A DNA stretch of 7,407 bases from Clostridiaceae bacterium (GTDB taxonomy: Bacteria > Bacillota > Clostridia > Saccharofermentanales > Fastidiosipilaceae): assembly GCA_012514965.1 (NCBI GenBank), contig JAAYZH010000002.1:1-7407 (forward strand). The letters are read 5' to 3'. Under the pieces are notes generated by a model. The model was not told the origin of the DNA, did not search any database, and saw only the letters and a list, made by a program, of their open reading frames with translations. Shown piece after piece: positions 6,229 to 7,407 of this stretch. Position numbers and translations under genes: made by a program. Every line of letters starts with the position of its first letter. The first letter of the stretch is position 1.

Positions 6229-7065
6229 ATGAACGTCGAAAAAATCACTGACCTCAAGGTAGTACAAGACTACATCCGCATGTGCAATGACGGCTGGGAG
6301 CAAGGCTGGCACGAGCGCAATGGCGGCAACCTCACCTACCGATTAACCGCTGACGAACTGGAAGCCTGCCGCCCCTTCTTCACCGCTCCGGGTCCCTGGA
6401 ACGCGATAGGCGTTCAGGGCGAGAATCTGGCCGGCGAGTACTTCCTCACCACCGGCAGCGGCAAGTACTTCCGCAATGTCATCCTGGATCCGGCACACAG
6501 CATCGGCATCGTTGAGATCAACGACAAGGGTGACAGCTGGCGCATCGTCTGGGGCCTCGAGGGCGGCGCGCGCCCGACCAGCGAGTTCCCCACCCACTTC
6601 ATGAACCATTCCGTTCGCCTGGAGGCGACCGGCGGCCGTTGCCGCGTCATCTACCATGCCCACACACCCCACCTCATCGCTCTGACCTACGTATTGCCTT
6701 TGACGGCCAAAGCCTTCTCACGCGCCCTGTGGCAGTCCGCTACCGAGTGTGCGGTAGTTTTCCCCGAAGGCGTCGGTATCGTTCCCTGGCTCGTTCCTGG
6801 CGGCGCTGATATTGCCCGCGCCACCGCAGGCATCATGGATCAGTTTTCTGCGGTAGTGTGGAGCCACCACGGCCTCTTTGCCTCCGGCGCAGACTTCGAT
6901 GAGACGTTCGGGCTGATGCACACGGTCGAGAAGGCCGCGCAGATCTATATCCTGGCAATGTCGGCTGCGGGCGGCGGCCCCCTGCGCCAGACGATCAGCG
7001 ACGACGAGCTGCGCCACCTGGCCCAAGACTTCAAGGTGACATTGAATGAGGAGTTTTTGGATTAA
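6229..7065 (+). CDS. rhaD: Rhamnulose-1-phosphate aldolase
   Basis: The product of 278 residues is a zinc-dependent class II aldolase that cleaves L-rhamnulose-1-phosphate to dihydroxyacetone phosphate and L-lactaldehyde. E. coli RhaD has 274 residues. Visible matches are GWHERNGGNLTYRL (26-39), TTGSGKYFRNVILDP (74-88), ARPTSEFPTHF (114-124) with catalytic Glu119, VIYHAHTPHLIALTYVL (140-156) with zinc ligands His143 and His145, STECAVVFPEGVGIVPWLVP (170-189), WSHHGLFASG (211-220) with His214 as the third ligand, and DETFGLMHTVEKAAQ (224-238). All catalytic residues are kept. The ATG at 6229 is chosen because of the AAAGGAG site seven bases upstream; a longer in-frame form from 6124 would begin at the intergenic hairpin and adds 35 unconserved residues. 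It is the last gene of the operon, but unlike rhaB-rhaA it is not tightly spaced: 272 bases separate it from rhaA. Confidence 0.97.
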   Translation: MNVEKITDLKVVQDYIRMCNDGWEQGWHERNGGNLTYRLTADELEACRPFFTAPGPWNAIGVQGENLAGEYFLTTGSGKYFRNVILDPAHSIGIVEINDKGDSWRIVWGLEGGARPTSEFPTHFMNHSVRLEATGGRCRVIYHAHTPHLIALTYVLPLTAKAFSRALWQSATECAVVFPEGVGIVPWLVPGGADIARATAGIMDQFSAVVWSHHGLFASGADFDETFGLMHTVEKAAQIYILAMSAAGGGPLRQTISDDELRHLAQDFKVTLNEEFLD

Positions 7066-7216
7066 GGAGCCTGTCTAAGCAAAAGCTGTTTTCGGTTTGA
7101 GGTGTGAAATGGAACGAGGAAATCTGTTAGGTCGAGAGGAACTGAATCTTAAGAAATTGTCCTGAGCGAGAGAAACTTCGGCTAAAATCTTACCCGCAAT
7201 TGAGCGTTGAATACTC
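7066..7216 (+). other. Unassigned spacer after rhaD; short ORF of 18 codons, possible decayed mobile-element end
   Basis: Directly after the rhaD stop comes GGAGCCTGTCTAAG, which resembles in style the terminal repeats of some insertion sequences. A short frame at 7109-7165 starts MERGNLLGREELNLKKLS behind a GAGG at 7099-7102, then stops. Past the stop the same frame continues ARETSAKILPAIER before a second stop. Such a string could be the decayed N-terminus of a transposase-like protein, but it is too short to assign. No second terminal repeat or target duplication is visible. Treat it as non-coding unless a longer homologue is found. Confidence 0.25.
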
Positions 7217-7250
7217 AAAGCCTCGGCTGCAAAGCTGAGGCTTTTCATTT
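7217..7250 (+). terminator. Rho-independent terminator of rhaBAD
   Basis: AAAGCCTCGGCT (7217-7228) pairs with AGCTGAGGCTTT (7233-7244) over twelve positions, including one G-U pair, around a GCAA loop, a stable GNRA tetraloop. A T-rich tail (TTTTCATTT) overlaps and follows the right arm. It lies 151 bases after the rhaD stop and is the only clear terminator in the window. Confidence 0.88.
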
Positions 7251-7278
7251 ACTTGCGCCTTGGGTTTGTGATTGTTGC

Positions 7279-7336
7279 CATTCTACTGCCTCTTCCGTGA
7301 CAAAATCCTTCCTAATCCGAGGACCGGGTCGGATTA
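7279..7336. repeat. 58-bp structured intergenic repeat, copy 1
   Basis: This copy shares 54 of 58 positions with the copy at 7350-7407, and its last 41 bases are identical to it. It ends in a palindrome: TAATCCGA (7313-7320) and TCGGATTA (7329-7336) around GGACCGGG. The upstream half-palindrome seen in copy 2 is partly decayed here, reading TTGTTGCCA in place of TTTTGTCA. No gene lies in it. Confidence 0.85.
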
Positions 7337-7349
7337 CAGCGGTTTTTGT

Positions 7350-7407
7350 CATTCTACTGCCGCCAACGTGACAAAATCCTTCCTAATCCGAGGACCGGGT
7401 CGGATTA
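7350..7407. repeat. 58-bp structured intergenic repeat, copy 2, at the window edge
   Basis: This is the second copy, offset by 71 bases from the first. Here two palindromes are perfect. TTTTGTCA (7344-7351) and TGACAAAA (7369-7376) flank a 17-base loop; after TCCTTCC, TAATCCGA (7384-7391) and TCGGATTA (7400-7407) flank an 8-base loop. The copy stops exactly at the window end, so more copies may follow. The overall form is that of a folded, dispersed intergenic repeat. Confidence 0.85.

Noticed and set aside
7279..7407. CRISPR array reading of the two right-edge repeats
   Set aside because: If only the 41 identical bases are taken as repeat, the 30-base spacer still contains CATTCTACTGCC, which also precedes copy 1, so it is repeat and not spacer. 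Only two copies are seen and no cas gene is near.

Overview
This window is a pectin-derived sugar locus built around L-rhamnose. On the right, a plus-strand rhaBAD operon encodes rhamnulokinase, L-rhamnose isomerase and rhamnulose-1-phosphate aldolase, each recognisable from active-site motifs. In the middle lies an AraC-family regulator, also on the plus strand. On the left, a minus-strand pair runs the other way: a cytoplasmic GH105-type unsaturated rhamnogalacturonyl hydrolase, then the N-terminal 210 residues of a GH112 beta-galactoside phosphorylase that is cut by the window edge.

How the genes may work together (inference from families and context): rhamnogalacturonan-I fragments enter the cell. 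GH105 removes the unsaturated uronic acid from rhamnose. The GH112 enzyme, here probably of the D-galactosyl-beta-1,4-L-rhamnose phosphorylase type, would split Gal-Rha with phosphate into galactose-1-phosphate and free rhamnose. RhaA, RhaB and RhaD then convert rhamnose to dihydroxyacetone phosphate and L-lactaldehyde. No transporter, rhamnose mutarotase, lactaldehyde reductase or polysaccharide lyase is in the window.

Layout: 1-631 GH112 (minus, partial); 704-1753 GH105 (minus); 1754-2162 divergent AT-rich control region; 2163-3098 AraC-type regulator; 3099-3245 rhaB promoter region with a 21-bp-spaced direct repeat; 3246-4712 rhaB; 4709-5956 rhaA, overlapping rhaB; 5957-6228 an unusual spacer with a diverged second copy of the rhaA 3' end and a hairpin; 6229-7065 rhaD; 7066-7216 unassigned sequence; 7217-7250 terminator; 7279-7407 two copies of a 58-bp structured repeat that reaches the window edge.

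Organism: coding DNA is GC-rich with C/G-ending codons, intergenic DNA is AT-rich, and starts carry strong AGGAG-type ribosome binding sites. Together with the GH112 and GH105 sequence types, this suggests an anaerobic plant- or host-glycan fermenter, perhaps a GC-rich clostridial or similar lineage. That placement is weak and rests on remembered family resemblance.

The least ordinary parts are the rhaA 3'-end scar, the structured repeats at the right edge, the candidate operator before rhaB, and the GH112/GH105 pairing with a rhamnose operon. I did not find a clearly new biological system.
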